From an uncultured Oscillospiraceae bacterium (GTDB taxonomy: Bacteria > Bacillota > Clostridia > Oscillospirales > Oscillospiraceae): a stretch of 36,582 nucleotides of DNA. The translations under genes and the position numbers were made by a program. Position 1 is the first letter of the stretch. Every line of letters starts with the position of its first letter. The DNA is taken from assembly GCA_947627285.1 (NCBI GenBank), contig CANQVL010000028.1:1-36582 (forward strand). Direction: 5' to 3'. Below the pieces are notes generated by a model, which saw nothing but the letters and a program-made list of their open reading frames with translations, had not been told where the DNA came from and made no database searches. This document shows, in pieces, positions 8,190 to 18,255 of the stretch.

Positions 8190-8684
8190 TTACGCGATGA
8201 TACCCTTTTTCGCCGCCTCCACAAGGCCGCCGGCGGAGATTATGTTCTGTATGAATTCCGGGAAGGGCTCGGCCTTGAAGCTCCTGCCCGTCGTCACGTC
8301 GGTGATGACGCCGGAGTCCAGGTCAGACTCCACGGTGTCGCCCTCGCGTATCTCCTCAGCCGCCTCCGGGCACTCGACTATCGCGAGCCCGATGTTTATG
8401 GCGTTGCGGTAGAATATCCTGGCAAAGCTTTTGGCTATCACCAACGAGATCCCGCTGGACTTTATGGCTATGGGGGCGTGTTCGCGGGAGGAGCCGCAGC
8501 CGAAGTTCTCGCCGCCCACCATAATGTCGCCGTCGGAGATTTTGGAGCTAAAGTCCCTGTCGATGTCCTCCATGCAGTGGCTCGCCAGCTCCTTGGGGTC
8601 GCTGGTGTTCAGGTAGCGGGCGGGGATGATCACGTCGGTGTCCACGTTGTCGCCGTACTTGACGGTCTTGCCTGCGCACTTCAT
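8190..8684 (-). CDS. leuD: 3-isopropylmalate dehydratase small subunit
   Basis: The swivelling-domain subunit that pairs with LeuC to isomerise 2- to 3-isopropylmalate. At 164 residues it is the short form typical of Clostridia and archaea. Diagnostic stretches are [35 protein letters not shown] and [19 protein letters not shown]. Its ATG overlaps the leuC stop by four bases, which fits 1:1 coupled synthesis of the two subunits. Confidence 0.95.
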   Translation of the reverse strand: MKCAGKTVKYGDNVDTDVIIPARYLNTSDPKELASHCMEDIDRDFSSKISDGDIMVGGENFGCGSSREHAPIAIKSSGISLVIAKSFARIFYRNAINIGLAIVECPEAAEEIREGDTVESDLDSGVITDVTTGRSFKAEPFPEFIQNIISAGGLVEAAKKGIIA

Positions 8685-9955
8685 TTCAATACCTCCTCGG
8701 GAGAAGCAATTTTACCGGCTATGGCGCTTGCCGCGGCGGTGGCGGGGGAGGCGAGGTAGACCTCGCTCTCCACGTGACCCATGCGGCCCACGAAGTTGCG
8801 GTTGGTGGTGGAGACGCATCTCTCGCCCTCCGCCAATATGCCCATGTAGCCGCCGAGACACGGCCCGCACGTGGGGGTGGAGACGACGCAGCCCGCCTCT
8901 ATGAAGTCCTTTATGTAGCCCGCCTCCATACATTTGAGGTAGATGTCCTGGGTCGCCGGTATGATTATGGCGCGGACGTTCTTTGCCACCTTGCGGCCCC
9001 TTATGATGTCCGCCGCCTCCTTCATGTCCTTGAAAAGTCCGTTGGTGCAGGAGCCGATGACCACCTGGTCGATCTTCACGTCCCCCGCCTCGTCAACGGT
9101 GCGGGTGTTCTCGGGAAGGTGCGGGAACGCCACGGTGGGGCGCAGCCTTGAAAGGTCTATCTCATATACCTCGTCGTAAACCGCGTCAGGGTCCGCCTTG
9201 AATACCCGTATCTCCCGCTTTGCGTGCTCCCTTTCGTAGGCAAGCGTCACCTCGTCCACCTCAAAAATGCCGTTCTTCGCGCCCGCCTCTATCGCCATAT
9301 TGCAGACGGTGAGCCTGTCGGGCATGGATAAGCTGTGGGCGCCGGGACCGGTGAACTCCATGGATCTGTACCGCGCCCCGTCAACGCCGATCATTCCGAT
9401 TATATGTAAAATGAGGTCCTTGCCGGATACATATTTCGGAAGCTCGCCGGTGAGAACGAATTTTATGGCGGAGGGCACCTTGAACCAGGCCTTGCCCGTC
9501 GCCATTCCGAAGGCCATATCCGTGGAGCCCACGCCGGTGGAGAAGGCGCCAAGAGCGCCGTAGGTGCAGGTGTGGGAGTCGGCGCCTATCGCCACGTCCC
9601 CGGTGACCACCAGCCCCTCCTCGGGGATCAGGGCGTGCTCTATCCCCATCCTGCCCACGTCGTAGAAGCTGGGAAGGTCCTGCTCCTGGGCAAAATCCCG
9701 GCAGCATTTGCACTGCTGGGCGGCCTTTATGTCCTTGTTGGGGACAAAGTGGTCCATTATCAGGGTCACGTTTTCGGGGTTCGCCACCCTCTCCGCGCCC
9801 ATCTTTTTAAATTCCCGGATAGCCACCGGGGAGGTTATGTCGTTGCCGTGGATACGGTCGAGCCCGCACAAAATGAGCTGTCCCGCCTCCACGGAGTCCA
9901 GCCCCGCGTGGGCGGCAAGTATCTTCTGCGACATGGTCATTGGCATTTTTGTCAC
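8681..9955 (-). CDS. leuC: 3-isopropylmalate dehydratase large subunit
   Basis: The aconitase-superfamily subunit carrying the [4Fe-4S] cluster. The 424-residue protein has the cluster cysteines in IGSCTNG and in [11 protein letters not shown], and [16 protein letters not shown] in the active-site region. Its length fits the clostridial/archaeal LeuC class that pairs with a roughly 165-residue LeuD, not the 470-residue enterobacterial form. An in-frame ATG lies a few codons inside (MPMTMSQKI), so the exact start may be up to six codons later. The oxygen-sensitive cluster fits an anaerobic host. It lies 30 bases after ilvD. Confidence 0.95.
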   Translation of the reverse strand: MTKMPMTMSQKILAAHAGLDSVEAGQLILCGLDRIHGNDITSPVAIREFKKMGAERVANPENVTLIMDHFVPNKDIKAAQQCKCCRDFAQEQDLPSFYDVGRMGIEHALIPEEGLVVTGDVAIGADSHTCTYGALGAFSTGVGSTDMAFGMATGKAWFKVPSAIKFVLTGELPKYVSGKDLILHIIGMIGVDGARYRSMEFTGPGAHSLSMPDRLTVCNMAIEAGAKNGIFEVDEVTLAYEREHAKREIRVFKADPDAVYDEVYEIDLSRLRPTVAFPHLPENTRTVDEAGDVKIDQVVIGSCTNGLFKDMKEAADIIRGRKVAKNVRAIIIPATQDIYLKCMEAGYIKDFIEAGCVVSTPTCGPCLGGYMGILAEGERCVSTTNRNFVGRMGHVESEVYLASPATAAASAIAGKIASPEEVLK

Positions 9956-9985
9956 GTCCTTTTTATGCGGTAATAAAGCGGCGCT

Positions 9986-11650
9986 TTACCGCTTGTTGAT
10001 TATGGCTCCCTTGTCGGCGGAGGAGACCTGGGCGGCGTAGCGCTTTAGGTAGCCGGTGATGTTGTCCTTCACCCGCGGCTTTTCCGAGGCGCGGCGGCGC
10101 GCTATCTCCTCGTCGGAGACCTTCAGGGTTATGGAGTGGTTGGGTATATCTATGGCGATCGTGTCGCCCTCGTGAACGTAGGCTATAAGCCCGTCCGAGG
10201 CGGCCTCCGGGGATATGTGCCCGATGGCGGCGCCGCGCGTGGCGCCGGAGAAGCGCCCGTCGGTTATAAGGGCGACCTCCTTGTCAAGCCCCGCGCCGGC
10301 GATGGCGGAGGTGGGGTTGAGCATCTCCCTCATGCCGGGTCCGCCGGCGGGTCCCTCGTAGCGTATCACCACCACGTCGCCGGGCCTTATGCCGCCGGAG
10401 TGGATGACCTTTATTGCCTCCTCCTCGCTGTTGAAGACCCTGGCCGGTCCCTCATGTACCAGCATCTCTGGCGCGACGGCGGAGCGCTTTACGACGCACC
10501 CGTTCTCCGCCAGGTTCCCGAAGAGCACGGCGATGCCGCCGGTCGGGGAGTAGGGGTCGTCTATGGGGCGGATGACGGTGGGGTCAAGGTTCTCCGCGTC
10601 GGCGATGTTCTCCCCCAGGGTCTTCCCGGTGCAGGTCATGACGGAGGTGTCTATAAGTCCCTTTTTGGAAAGCTCCTTCAGCACCGCGTACACGCCGCCG
10701 GCCTCATTCAGGTCCTCCATGTAGGTGGGACCGGCGGGGGCAAGGTGGCAGAGGTTGGGTGTGCGGGAGCTTATCTCGTTTGCCATGTCAAGGTTGAACT
10801 CCACCCCGCACTCGTTGGCTATTGCCGGCAGGTGGAGCATGGAGTTGGTGGAGCACCCCAGCGCCATATCGGCGGTGAGGGCGTTGCGGATAGCCGCCTC
10901 GGTCATGATGTCACGGGCGCGGATATTCTTCCGCACAAGCTCCATCACCTGCATCCCGGCGCGCTTGGCAAGGCTTATGCGGGCGGAGTAGGCGGCGGGT
11001 ATTGTGCCGTTGCCCCGGAGCCCCATGCCCAGCACCTCGGTGAGGCAGTTCATGGAGTTTGCGGTGTACATTCCCGAGCAGGAGCCGCAGGAGGGGCAGG
11101 TCTTGCACTCGTACTCCCGAAGCTTCGCCTCGTCTATCTTACCGGCGGAGTATGCGCCCACCGCCTCGAACATACTGGAGAGGCTGGTCTTGTGACCGTC
11201 CACGCGGCCTGCCAGCATGGGTCCGCCGGAGACGAAGACCGTGGGAAGGTTGAGCCGCGCCGCCGACATGAGAAGGCCGGGGACGTTCTTGTCGCAGTTG
11301 GGTATCATCACCAGGCCGTCAAACCCGTGGGCCATTACCATGCACTCGGTGGAGTCGGCTATGAGGTCCCGGGTCACCAGGGAGTATTTCATCCCCACGT
11401 GGCCCATGGCTATGCCGTCGCACACGGCGATGGCGGGGAAGACGATGGGCGTGCCGCCCGCCATAGCGACGCCGGTTTTCACGGCCTCGGTTATCTTGTC
11501 CAGGTTCATGTGACCGGGGACTATCTCGTTATAGCTGCTGACGATGCCGATGAGGGGCCTTGAAAGCTCCTCGTCGGTGAGCCCCAGCGCGTAATAAAGC
11601 GACCTGTGCGGCGCGTTTTCGTAGCCGTTGACTATGGTGTCCTTTACCAT
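9986..11650 (-). CDS. ilvD: dihydroxy-acid dehydratase
   Basis: Dehydrates 2,3-dihydroxy-isovalerate and 2,3-dihydroxy-3-methylvalerate to the keto acids of valine and isoleucine. The 554-residue protein contains the Fe-S ligands: C119 in [10 protein letters not shown], and a second cysteine cluster in [19 protein letters not shown]. The late [16 protein letters not shown] signature is also present. It follows the small 2-deoxyribosyltransferase-like gene by 15 bases, with GGAGAG-type ribosome binding bases in that gap, and precedes leuC by 30 bases. It therefore shares their transcript. Confidence 0.96.
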   Translation of the reverse strand: MVKDTIVNGYENAPHRSLYYALGLTDEELSRPLIGIVSSYNEIVPGHMNLDKITEAVKTGVAMAGGTPIVFPAIAVCDGIAMGHVGMKYSLVTRDLIADSTECMVMAHGFDGLVMIPNCDKNVPGLLMSAARLNLPTVFVSGGPMLAGRVDGHKTSLSSMFEAVGAYSAGKIDEAKLREYECKTCPSCGSCSGMYTANSMNCLTEVLGMGLRGNGTIPAAYSARISLAKRAGMQVMELVRKNIRARDIMTEAAIRNALTADMALGCSTNSMLHLPAIANECGVEFNLDMANEISSRTPNLCHLAPAGPTYMEDLNEAGGVYAVLKELSKKGLIDTSVMTCTGKTLGENIADAENLDPTVIRPIDDPYSPTGGIAVLFGNLAENGCVVKRSAVAPEMLVHEGPARVFNSEEEAIKVIHSGGIRPGDVVVIRYEGPAGGPGMREMLNPTSAIAGAGLDKEVALITDGRFSGATRGAAIGHISPEAASDGLIAYVHEGDTIAIDIPNHSITLKVSDEEIARRRASEKPRVKDNITGYLKRYAAQVSSADKGAIINKR

Positions 11651-11665
11651 TCTACTCTCTCCTTT

Positions 11666-12040
11666 TCATTCCTGAGGGTCCCCCGTCCGCGCCCGCGCGC
11701 GGTTGGGGAACATGAATTTCACGGTCTTTCCCGCCGCCCTGGCGTACTCGATCTCGGAGGCGGTGCTTTTGCCGATGTAACCGTCACGGTTGATGACGAA
11801 TATGGAGTCGGACATATCTATCCTCTGCCGGTGGATGTCAGCCAGAAGCGCTTCGGTCTCGGGGGAGACGGTTTTGCCCTCGGCGTGCTCGAAAAAGCCC
11901 AGGGAGATCACAAGCTTTCCCTCCAGCGTCAGCGCCTCCTGCGCCCTTATAAAATCGTCCTTGAAGCGCGTGCTCCCGCACAGCGTCACCACCTCATGCC
12001 TGCCGCTCTGCCGGCTGTCGGCTGCGGCGCCCTCGCTCAT
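11666..12040 (-). CDS. nucleoside 2-deoxyribosyltransferase-like small protein
   Basis: A 124-residue protein with a Rossmann-like opening VTLCGSTRFKDDF and a later DSIFVINRDGYIGKSTASEIEYAR. That pattern is seen in small proteins related to nucleoside 2-deoxyribosyltransferases and DUF4406. The glutamate of SEIEYA sits where the family's catalytic or binding acidic residue usually lies. Whether it acts on nucleosides, nucleotides or another ligand is unknown. It lies between ilvC and ilvD on the same strand, after an apparent terminator, and 15 bases before ilvD, so it may head the second half of the amino-acid cluster. Nothing in branched-chain biosynthesis explains it. The first 15 residues are low-complexity and probably disordered. 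Confidence 0.75.
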   Translation of the reverse strand: MSEGAAADSRQSGRHEVVTLCGSTRFKDDFIRAQEALTLEGKLVISLGFFEHAEGKTVSPETEALLADIHRQRIDMSDSIFVINRDGYIGKSTASEIEYARAAGKTVKFMFPNRARARTGDPQE

Positions 12041-12080
12041 AAGCCGTTCCCCCCTGTCTAATTGGTGAATGTATTAAGAG

Positions 12081-12107
12081 GAAAAGGGCGGGTTTGGAAC
12101 CCGCCCC
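12081..12107 (-). terminator. hairpin with T-run after ilvC
   Basis: On the - strand a perfect 9-bp GC-rich stem (12086-12094 with 12098-12106, loop of three) is followed by TTTTCC. It lies 29 bases beyond the ilvC stop and before the small gene at 12040. It could end or partly attenuate the leuA-ilvBNC transcript. No strong promoter was found in the 40 bases that follow, so read-through is likely. Confidence 0.6.
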
Positions 12108-12135
12108 TGATATGACGGGGTACGTCAATTAACCG

Positions 12136-13182
<1,047 letters not shown>

Positions 13183-13221
13183 TTATATGTTTGCGGCAAA
13201 TGCCGTAGAAAGCGTTGTCCC

Positions 13222-13743
13222 TCAGTTCACGTCCTCGGACTCCATTATGGACCCGCCGCCCTTTTGGAGGGCGACGATACCCGTCCGGCAAAGCTCGATT
13301 ATCCCCAGGGGCTTTATCATCTCGATAAGCGCGTCTATCTTGTCCGGCGTGCCCGTGACCTCGATGCACAGCGCCTCCACGGAGTAGTTGATTATCTTCG
13401 CCTTGAATATGTCAAGGGCGGAGAGGACCCGCTGGTGGTTGTCCGGGTTATTTTTTATCTTCACCAGCACAAGCTCCCGCTCGATGGCGTCCACGTCCTC
13501 CAGAAGCTCCACCTTCTTCACGTTGAAGAGCTTTCTAAGCTGGTTTATCATCTGGGCCCTGGCGTAGCCGTCGCCGGACATGGTGATGGTTATGCGGGAA
13601 TACTCCGGGGACTCCGTGACGCCCACGGTGAGGGAGTCGATGTTGAAGCCGCGGCGGGTGAACATGCTCGTAACGCGGGTAAGCACGCCGTACTTGTTTT
13701 CCACGTAGACGGCTATGACGAATTTGTTGCTCTTTTCGCTCAC
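13222..13743 (-). CDS. ilvN: acetolactate synthase small (regulatory) subunit
   Basis: The 173-residue regulatory subunit binds valine and activates IlvB. The N-terminal ACT domain is clear (VIAVYVENKYGVLTRVTSMF, RGFNIDSLTVGVTE), followed by the ALS_ss_C domain from about residue 85 (LVKIKNN, VEALCIEVTG, IKPLGIIELCRTG). It starts four bases after the ilvB stop, so the two subunits are made from coupled translation. Confidence 0.95.
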   Translation of the reverse strand: MSEKSNKFVIAVYVENKYGVLTRVTSMFTRRGFNIDSLTVGVTESPEYSRITITMSGDGYARAQMINQLRKLFNVKKVELLEDVDAIERELVLVKIKNNPDNHQRVLSALDIFKAKIINYSVEALCIEVTGTPDKIDALIEMIKPLGIIELCRTGIVALQKGGGSIMESEDVN

Positions 13744-13747
13744 GTTC

Positions 13748-15421
13748 TCACTCCCCCTTCTTCACGGTTATGATGTCGTCTATGGCGCCTCCGGGAGGCA
13801 GCATGGGAAGGACGAACTCGTCCTTGTCTATGCGGCAGTCGATGAGCGTCACGCCGTCGGAGCGCATCGACCTCTCAAACGCCTCCTCAAACTCCTCGGG
13901 AGTTTTAGCCACGACGCCCCGGGCTCCGAAGGCGTCGGCGAGCTTCACGAAGTCCGTCTTGCGCTCTAAGTTCGTGTCGGCGTAGTGGTGGTTGAAGAAA
14001 AGCGTCTGCCACTGGCGGACCATTCCCAAAACGCCGTTGTTTATGAGCACGATGGTCAGCGGGACGCGGTAGGTCACGGCGGTGCAAAGCTCGTTGAGGT
14101 TCATGCCGAAGCTCCCGTCGCCGGTGACAAGCACCGTGTGCTCGCCCGTTCCCACGGCGGCGCCTATGGCGGCGCCCATGCCGAAGCCCATGGTCCCCAG
14201 GCCGCCGGAGGAGATCATCTTCCTGGGCCTCTGGAATTTAATATACTGCGCCGCCCACATCTGGTGCTGTCCCACGTCGGTGGCGACGGGCGTATAGGCG
14301 GTCTTGTACTTGTTTATGGTGTTCATCACCTTAAGCGGCGTAAGCACGCCCGGCTCGTCCACGGTGAAGCCCGCCTCCCTGTCCCGGAGGTCCTCCACGT
14401 GGTCCATCCAGTCCATGTGGTTCGCCTCATGGACGGCGTCGATTATCTCCCTGAGCGCCACGGATATGTCGCCGCAAACGCCCACGTTGGCGGTTATATT
14501 CTTGCTTATCTCCGCGAAATCCGCGTCGATGTGGATTATCTTGGCGCGCTGGGCAAACTTGGCCTTGTTGCCCGTGGCCCTGTCGGAAAAGCGGGTGCCG
14601 ATGGCGATGATGAGGTCGGCGTCGTTGGAGGCCACGGAGGAGGCGTAATGCCCGTGCATCCCCTGCATACCCAGAAAGCGGGGGTGGTCCGTGGGGATGG
14701 CGGAAAGGCCCATGAGGGAACAGCCGATGACGGCGTCTATCTTGTCCGCCAGCTCCAGCACCAGCTCCTCGGTCTGAGAGCCGATGACGCCGCCGCCGAT
14801 GTGTATGAAGGGGCGGGACCTGGAGTCGATAAGCGCCGCCGCCTCAGCTATACGCGCGCGGCTGGGCTCACGCTGGGGGAAGGGCGGGTCAACGGGCCTG
14901 GGCTCATACTCCCCCACGGCGGTCTGGATGTCCTTGGGGATGTCTATGAGCACGGGCCCCGGCCTTCCGGACTTTGCTATCCTGAACGCCTCGCGTATCT
15001 TGTCCGCCAGCTTGTTCACGTCGTGTATGAAGTAGTTGTGCTTTGTGATGGGCAGGGTTATGCCGGTGATGTCTATCTCCTGGAAGGAGTCGCGCCCGAT
15101 GAGGTCCTGGGGCACGTTGCCGGTTATCGCCACCATGGGCACGGAGTCCAGCATGGCGGTGGCTATGCCCGTCACCAGATTCGTTGCGCCGGGTCCTGAG
15201 GTGGCTATGACCACGCCAACCTTTCCTGTGGCGCGGGAGTACCCGTCGGCGGCATGGGCGGCGCCCTGCTCGTGGGCGGTGAGGATGTGGTTTATCCTGT
15301 CCCCCGCCTCGTATATTGCGTCGTAGAGGTTGAGCACCTGCCCGCCGGGGTAGCCGAACACGTCGGTAACGCCCTGCTCGATCAGGGTCTCAACAACGAT
15401 TTGCGCTCCTGTCAATTTCAT
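13748..15421 (-). CDS. ilvB: acetolactate synthase large (catalytic) subunit
   Basis: The ThDP-dependent enzyme that condenses two pyruvates, or pyruvate with 2-oxobutyrate, at the first common step. The 557-residue protein has VFGYPGGQVLNLYDA, the catalytic glutamate E51 in TAHEQGAAHAADGY, the FAD-domain region in the middle, and the ThDP-Mg signature GDGSFGMNLNELCTA. It is the biosynthetic IlvB type, consistent with the IlvN partner next door. It lies 41 bases after leuA. Confidence 0.96.
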   Translation of the reverse strand: MKLTGAQIVVETLIEQGVTDVFGYPGGQVLNLYDAIYEAGDRINHILTAHEQGAAHAADGYSRATGKVGVVIATSGPGATNLVTGIATAMLDSVPMVAITGNVPQDLIGRDSFQEIDITGITLPITKHNYFIHDVNKLADKIREAFRIAKSGRPGPVLIDIPKDIQTAVGEYEPRPVDPPFPQREPSRARIAEAAALIDSRSRPFIHIGGGVIGSQTEELVLELADKIDAVIGCSLMGLSAIPTDHPRFLGMQGMHGHYASSVASNDADLIIAIGTRFSDRATGNKAKFAQRAKIIHIDADFAEISKNITANVGVCGDISVALREIIDAVHEANHMDWMDHVEDLRDREAGFTVDEPGVLTPLKVMNTINKYKTAYTPVATDVGQHQMWAAQYIKFQRPRKMISSGGLGTMGFGMGAAIGAAVGTGEHTVLVTGDGSFGMNLNELCTAVTYRVPLTIVLINNGVLGMVRQWQTLFFNHHYADTNLERKTDFVKLADAFGARGVVAKTPEEFEEAFERSMRSDGVTLIDCRIDKDEFVLPMLPPGGAIDDIITVKKGE

Positions 15422-15462
15422 TACGTCTCTCCTATCAACGGTAATTTGCCTCTGCCGGCGCG

Positions 15463-17130
15463 TTATTTTCTCTCCAGCAGTCTGTTCACGGCGGAAACCA
15501 GCGCCTTTATGGACGAAACTATTATATCCCGGCTTATTCCCGCGCCCCAGATGAGCTCCCCTGTGCCTGATTTTATCCCCACATAGGACGCCGCCTTGGA
15601 GGTGGAGCCCTCCTCAAGGGCGTGCTGGGTGTATACCTCCAGCGTGTAGGGACGGTCGATGACCATTTTCACGGCGTTTGACACGGCGTCCAGGCGTCCG
15701 TTTCCAAAGGCCGTGACCTTCTGCTTTACGCCCTTGTGGAGCACCGTCACCGTGGCGGTTATGCCGTCCGGCTCCTGCACGTAGTGGGCCTCGGGCACGT
15801 TCATGACCGACTTGACGTTGGCGTAGTTCTCGATAAACAGGTCGTATATCTCCTGGGGCAGAAGCTCCCTGTGCTCCCTGTCGGACACGCCCTTGATGAA
15901 GTATCCGAAGTCCTCCCGCATCTTGGGGGGAAGCACCATGTTGAACTGTGTCTCCATGATGTACCCAATTCCGCCCTTGCCGGACTGGGAGTTTATGCGT
16001 ATCACGTCCGCCTCGTACTCCCTGCCCAGGTCGTGGGGGTCGATGGGCAGGTACGGCACCGTCCAGAAGTCGTCGGGGTGCTCCTCCCGCCAGTGCATAC
16101 CCTTGGCGATGGCGTCCTGGTGGGAGCCGGAGAAGGCGGCGAACACCAGCGCGCCGGAGTAGGGCTGGCGCTCGTAGACCCTCATTCTCGTGACCTTCTC
16201 ATAGGTCCTGGTGATGTTGGGAAGGTCGTGGAAGTCAAGCTCCGGGTCCACGCCCTGGGAGTACATATTCAGCGCCAGGGTTATTATGTCCACGTTCCCC
16301 GTGCGCTCGCCGTTCCCGAAAAGGGTGCCCTCCACGCGCTGGGCGCCGGCGAGGATACCCATCTCCGTGTCCGCGATGGCACAGCCCCTGTCGTTGTGGG
16401 GGTGGAGGGAGACGATTATGCTGTCCCTGTATTTCAGGTTCTTGCACATATATTCTATCTGCGAGGCATAGACGTGGGGCATGGAGTGGGAGACGGTGAC
16501 GGGCAGGTTGTATATGACCTTGTCCTCTGGCGAGGGCTTCCAGACCTCGCTCACGGCGTTGCATATCTCCAGCGCGAAGTCAGGCTCAGTGCCCGTGAAG
16601 CTCTCCGGGGAATACTCAAAGCGGAAATTGCCCGGGGTCTTCTCCCTGTACTCCTTGCAGAGCTTCGCGCCGGAGACGGCGATGTCGATTATCTCCTGCT
16701 TCGACTTTTTGAATACCTGCTGCCGCTGGGCCACGCTTGTGGAGTTGTAGAGGTGTACGATGGCGTTTTTGCAGCCCCGCACCGCCTCAAAGGTCTTTTT
16801 GATTATGTGCTCCCGGGATTGGGTGAGCACCTGGATCGTCACGTCGTCGGGGATAAGGTCCCGCTCGATAAGCGTCCGGCAGAACTCGTATTCCGTCTCC
16901 GAGGCGGCGGGGAAGCCGACCTCGATCTCCTTGAAGCCTATCTTCACAAGGAGGTCGAAAAACTCCAGCTTTTCCTCCAGGCTCATGGGTATTATGAGCG
17001 ACTGGTTGCCGTCCCGCAGGTCAACGCTGCACCAGGTGGGCGCCTTGTCGATGTGGTCGCGCTTCAACCAATCGTTGTATTCGCCCTCCGGCAGGTAATA
17101 CTGTCTTGTGTACTTCTCAAAGCCTTTCAT
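15463..17130 (-). CDS. leuA: 2-isopropylmalate synthase, long type-2 form
   Basis: Condenses 3-methyl-2-oxobutanoate with acetyl-CoA, the committed leucine step. The 555-residue protein resembles the LeuA type-2 group found in actinobacteria and some Firmicutes. The TIM-barrel shows SVDLRDGNQSL and the metal-binding HPHND in SLHPHNDRGCAIAD, and the C-terminal LeuA dimer/allosteric domain spans about 430-555. The start at 17130 (MKGFEKYTRQYY) is chosen because AAGGGAG lies just before it; a frame open further upstream runs into the leader terminator and is not used. It is the first gene after the T-box, so it is controlled directly by leucyl-tRNA charging. Confidence 0.95.
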   Translation of the reverse strand: MKGFEKYTRQYYLPEGEYNDWLKRDHIDKAPTWCSVDLRDGNQSLIIPMSLEEKLEFFDLLVKIGFKEIEVGFPAASETEYEFCRTLIERDLIPDDVTIQVLTQSREHIIKKTFEAVRGCKNAIVHLYNSTSVAQRQQVFKKSKQEIIDIAVSGAKLCKEYREKTPGNFRFEYSPESFTGTEPDFALEICNAVSEVWKPSPEDKVIYNLPVTVSHSMPHVYASQIEYMCKNLKYRDSIIVSLHPHNDRGCAIADTEMGILAGAQRVEGTLFGNGERTGNVDIITLALNMYSQGVDPELDFHDLPNITRTYEKVTRMRVYERQPYSGALVFAAFSGSHQDAIAKGMHWREEHPDDFWTVPYLPIDPHDLGREYEADVIRINSQSGKGGIGYIMETQFNMVLPPKMREDFGYFIKGVSDREHRELLPQEIYDLFIENYANVKSVMNVPEAHYVQEPDGITATVTVLHKGVKQKVTAFGNGRLDAVSNAVKMVIDRPYTLEVYTQHALEEGSTSKAASYVGIKSGTGELIWGAGISRDIIVSSIKALVSAVNRLLERK

Positions 17131-17159
17131 AATGCTCCCTTTCCGAGTGATTTGGGTAC

Positions 17160-17211
17160 AAAAAAAGCCTCTTTTACCCAAAATACTCAAAATATTTTAG
17201 GATAAAGAGAC
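17160..17211 (-). terminator. T-box attenuator terminator
   Basis: On the - strand a long stem with a two-base internal mismatch (outer GTCTCTTT with AAAGAGGC, inner CCTAAAATA with TATTTTGGG) is followed by seven Ts. It lies between the T-box motif and the leuA ribosome binding site, as expected of the OFF-state terminator of a transcriptional T-box. Confidence 0.88.
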
Positions 17212-17449
17212 GAAAGAAAACTTCCGCGGTACCACTCTTTTTGGCGTAAACGCCCGCTCTGCCCGCGTCATCCAACGCGGCCTCTCGATAACGGGAGAAC
17301 CCGGTCAAGCCTACTCGGAGGTCCCTGTTCCTTTCGGTTGACGGCTCCGGGAGGAGTTTGGAGTTCACCCGATACCGCCTTTCACCCTCCGGCGGCTCTC
17401 TGAAATGCGAGGTGGACACCTTTGTTCCCATCACAGCCTATTTCTTGTT
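17212..17449 (-). promoter_or_regulatory. T-box leader, leucine-specific
   Basis: The leader carries the T-box core AGAGTGGTACCGCGG at 17224-17238 (- strand), a close match to the family consensus. The base after UGG is U, which pairs with an A discriminator, as in tRNA-Leu. A long stem I precedes it, and a CTC leucine codon at 17363-17361 within GAACTCCAA is a good specifier candidate. Downstream is the competing terminator at 17160-17211. By known T-box logic, uncharged tRNA-Leu would stabilise the antiterminator and switch on leuA and the genes behind it. Confidence 0.92.
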
Positions 17450-17455
17450 GCGTCA

Positions 17456-17484
17456 ATAATACAACTTAAACCCGCTCCTGTCAA
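17456..17484 (-). promoter_or_regulatory. consensus sigma-A promoter of the leuA operon
   Basis: TTGACA at 17484-17479 and TATTAT at 17461-17456 are separated by exactly 17 bases. Transcription would begin near 17449 and enter the T-box leader. Confidence 0.85.
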
Positions 17485-17577
17485 GGCTCAATTTCCGTTT
17501 TGACGCTTTGATAAATTTATTTCGCTGTAACGGCAAATTTTCAGGCATTTTAGCGATAACTCAGGCATTTTTCCCCT

Positions 17578-17605
17578 TTGCAAATCGGATTTTTCCATGT
17601 ATAAT
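17578..17605 (+). promoter_or_regulatory. promoter of thrH
   Basis: TTGCAA (17578-17583) and a perfect TATAAT (17600-17605) are 16 bases apart. They point rightward to thrH, whose ATG is about 40 bases downstream. It is back to back with the leuA promoter, with about 95 bases between the -35 boxes. Confidence 0.65.
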
Positions 17606-17645
17606 AATAATAATTTTATATTTTCGGGTAAAGCGAGGATTTTCA

Positions 17646-18251
17646 ATGAACATTGTATGTCTTGACTTAGAGGGCGTGCTGGTGCCCGAGATATGGATAG
17701 CGTTCTCCGAGGCCGCGGGCATCCCGGAGCTTCGCCGCACCACCAGGGACGAGCCGGATTACAACAAGCTCATGGCGTACCGCATCGCCATTCTCCGTGA
17801 GCACGGGCTGGGGCTTGCGCAGATACAGGACGTCATCGCCGGAATCGACCCCCTGCCGGGGGCCGTGGAGTTTCTTGACGCGCTCCGGGAGGAGACGCAG
17901 ACGGTGATACTCTCCGACACCTTCACCCAGTTCGCCGCGCCCCTTATGCGCAAGCTGGGCAGGCCAACGATTTTCTGCAACGAGCTTGTCGCCGCGCCTG
18001 ACGGGGAGATAACCGGCTTTAAAATGCGCTGTGAGCAGTCAAAGCTGACCACGGTGAGGGCGCTCCAGTCGGCGGGCTTTGAGACCGTCGCCTCCGGCGA
18101 CAGCTACAATGACCTTGCCATGATAAGGGCCTCCAAGGCGGGCTTCCTTTTCCGCAGTACCGACAAAATAAAGGCCGACAACCCGGACATACCCGCCTTT
18201 GAGACCTTCGACGGGCTCCTTTCCGCCATTCTGGACGCCGTAAGGGAGTGA
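17646..18251 (+). CDS. thrH: ThrH-type phosphoserine phosphatase / homoserine phosphotransferase
   Basis: A 201-residue HAD-superfamily enzyme. ThrH proteins hydrolyse phosphoserine and can transfer the phosphate to homoserine. Motif I is LDLEGVLVPEIW, with glutamate in place of the second aspartate of ordinary HADs, as in characterised ThrH. Motif II is LSDTF, and the metal motif is SGDSYNDLAMI near the C-terminus. The start at 17646 matches the family N-terminus and has GCGAGGA about 8 bases upstream; an open frame to 17508 would cross the promoter and is rejected. It is divergent from leuA and four bases before mntP. Homoserine phosphate feeds threonine, the substrate of the threonine ammonia-lyase in the neighbouring operon, so a metabolic link is plausible but inferred. 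Confidence 0.88.
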   Translation: MNIVCLDLEGVLVPEIWIAFSEAAGIPELRRTTRDEPDYNKLMAYRIAILREHGLGLAQIQDVIAGIDPLPGAVEFLDALREETQTVILSDTFTQFAAPLMRKLGRPTIFCNELVAAPDGEITGFKMRCEQSKLTTVRALQSAGFETVASGDSYNDLAMIRASKAGFLFRSTDKIKADNPDIPAFETFDGLLSAILDAVRE

Positions 18252-18255
18252 CGCC

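Noticed and set aside
10136-11563. A 475-codon + strand frame opposite ilvD
   Set aside because: It is antisense to a fully recognisable ilvD with intact Fe-S ligands and has no ribosome binding site or family resemblance. Similar long shadows lie opposite ilvB, leuA, leuB and the cytoplasmic GH32 gene.
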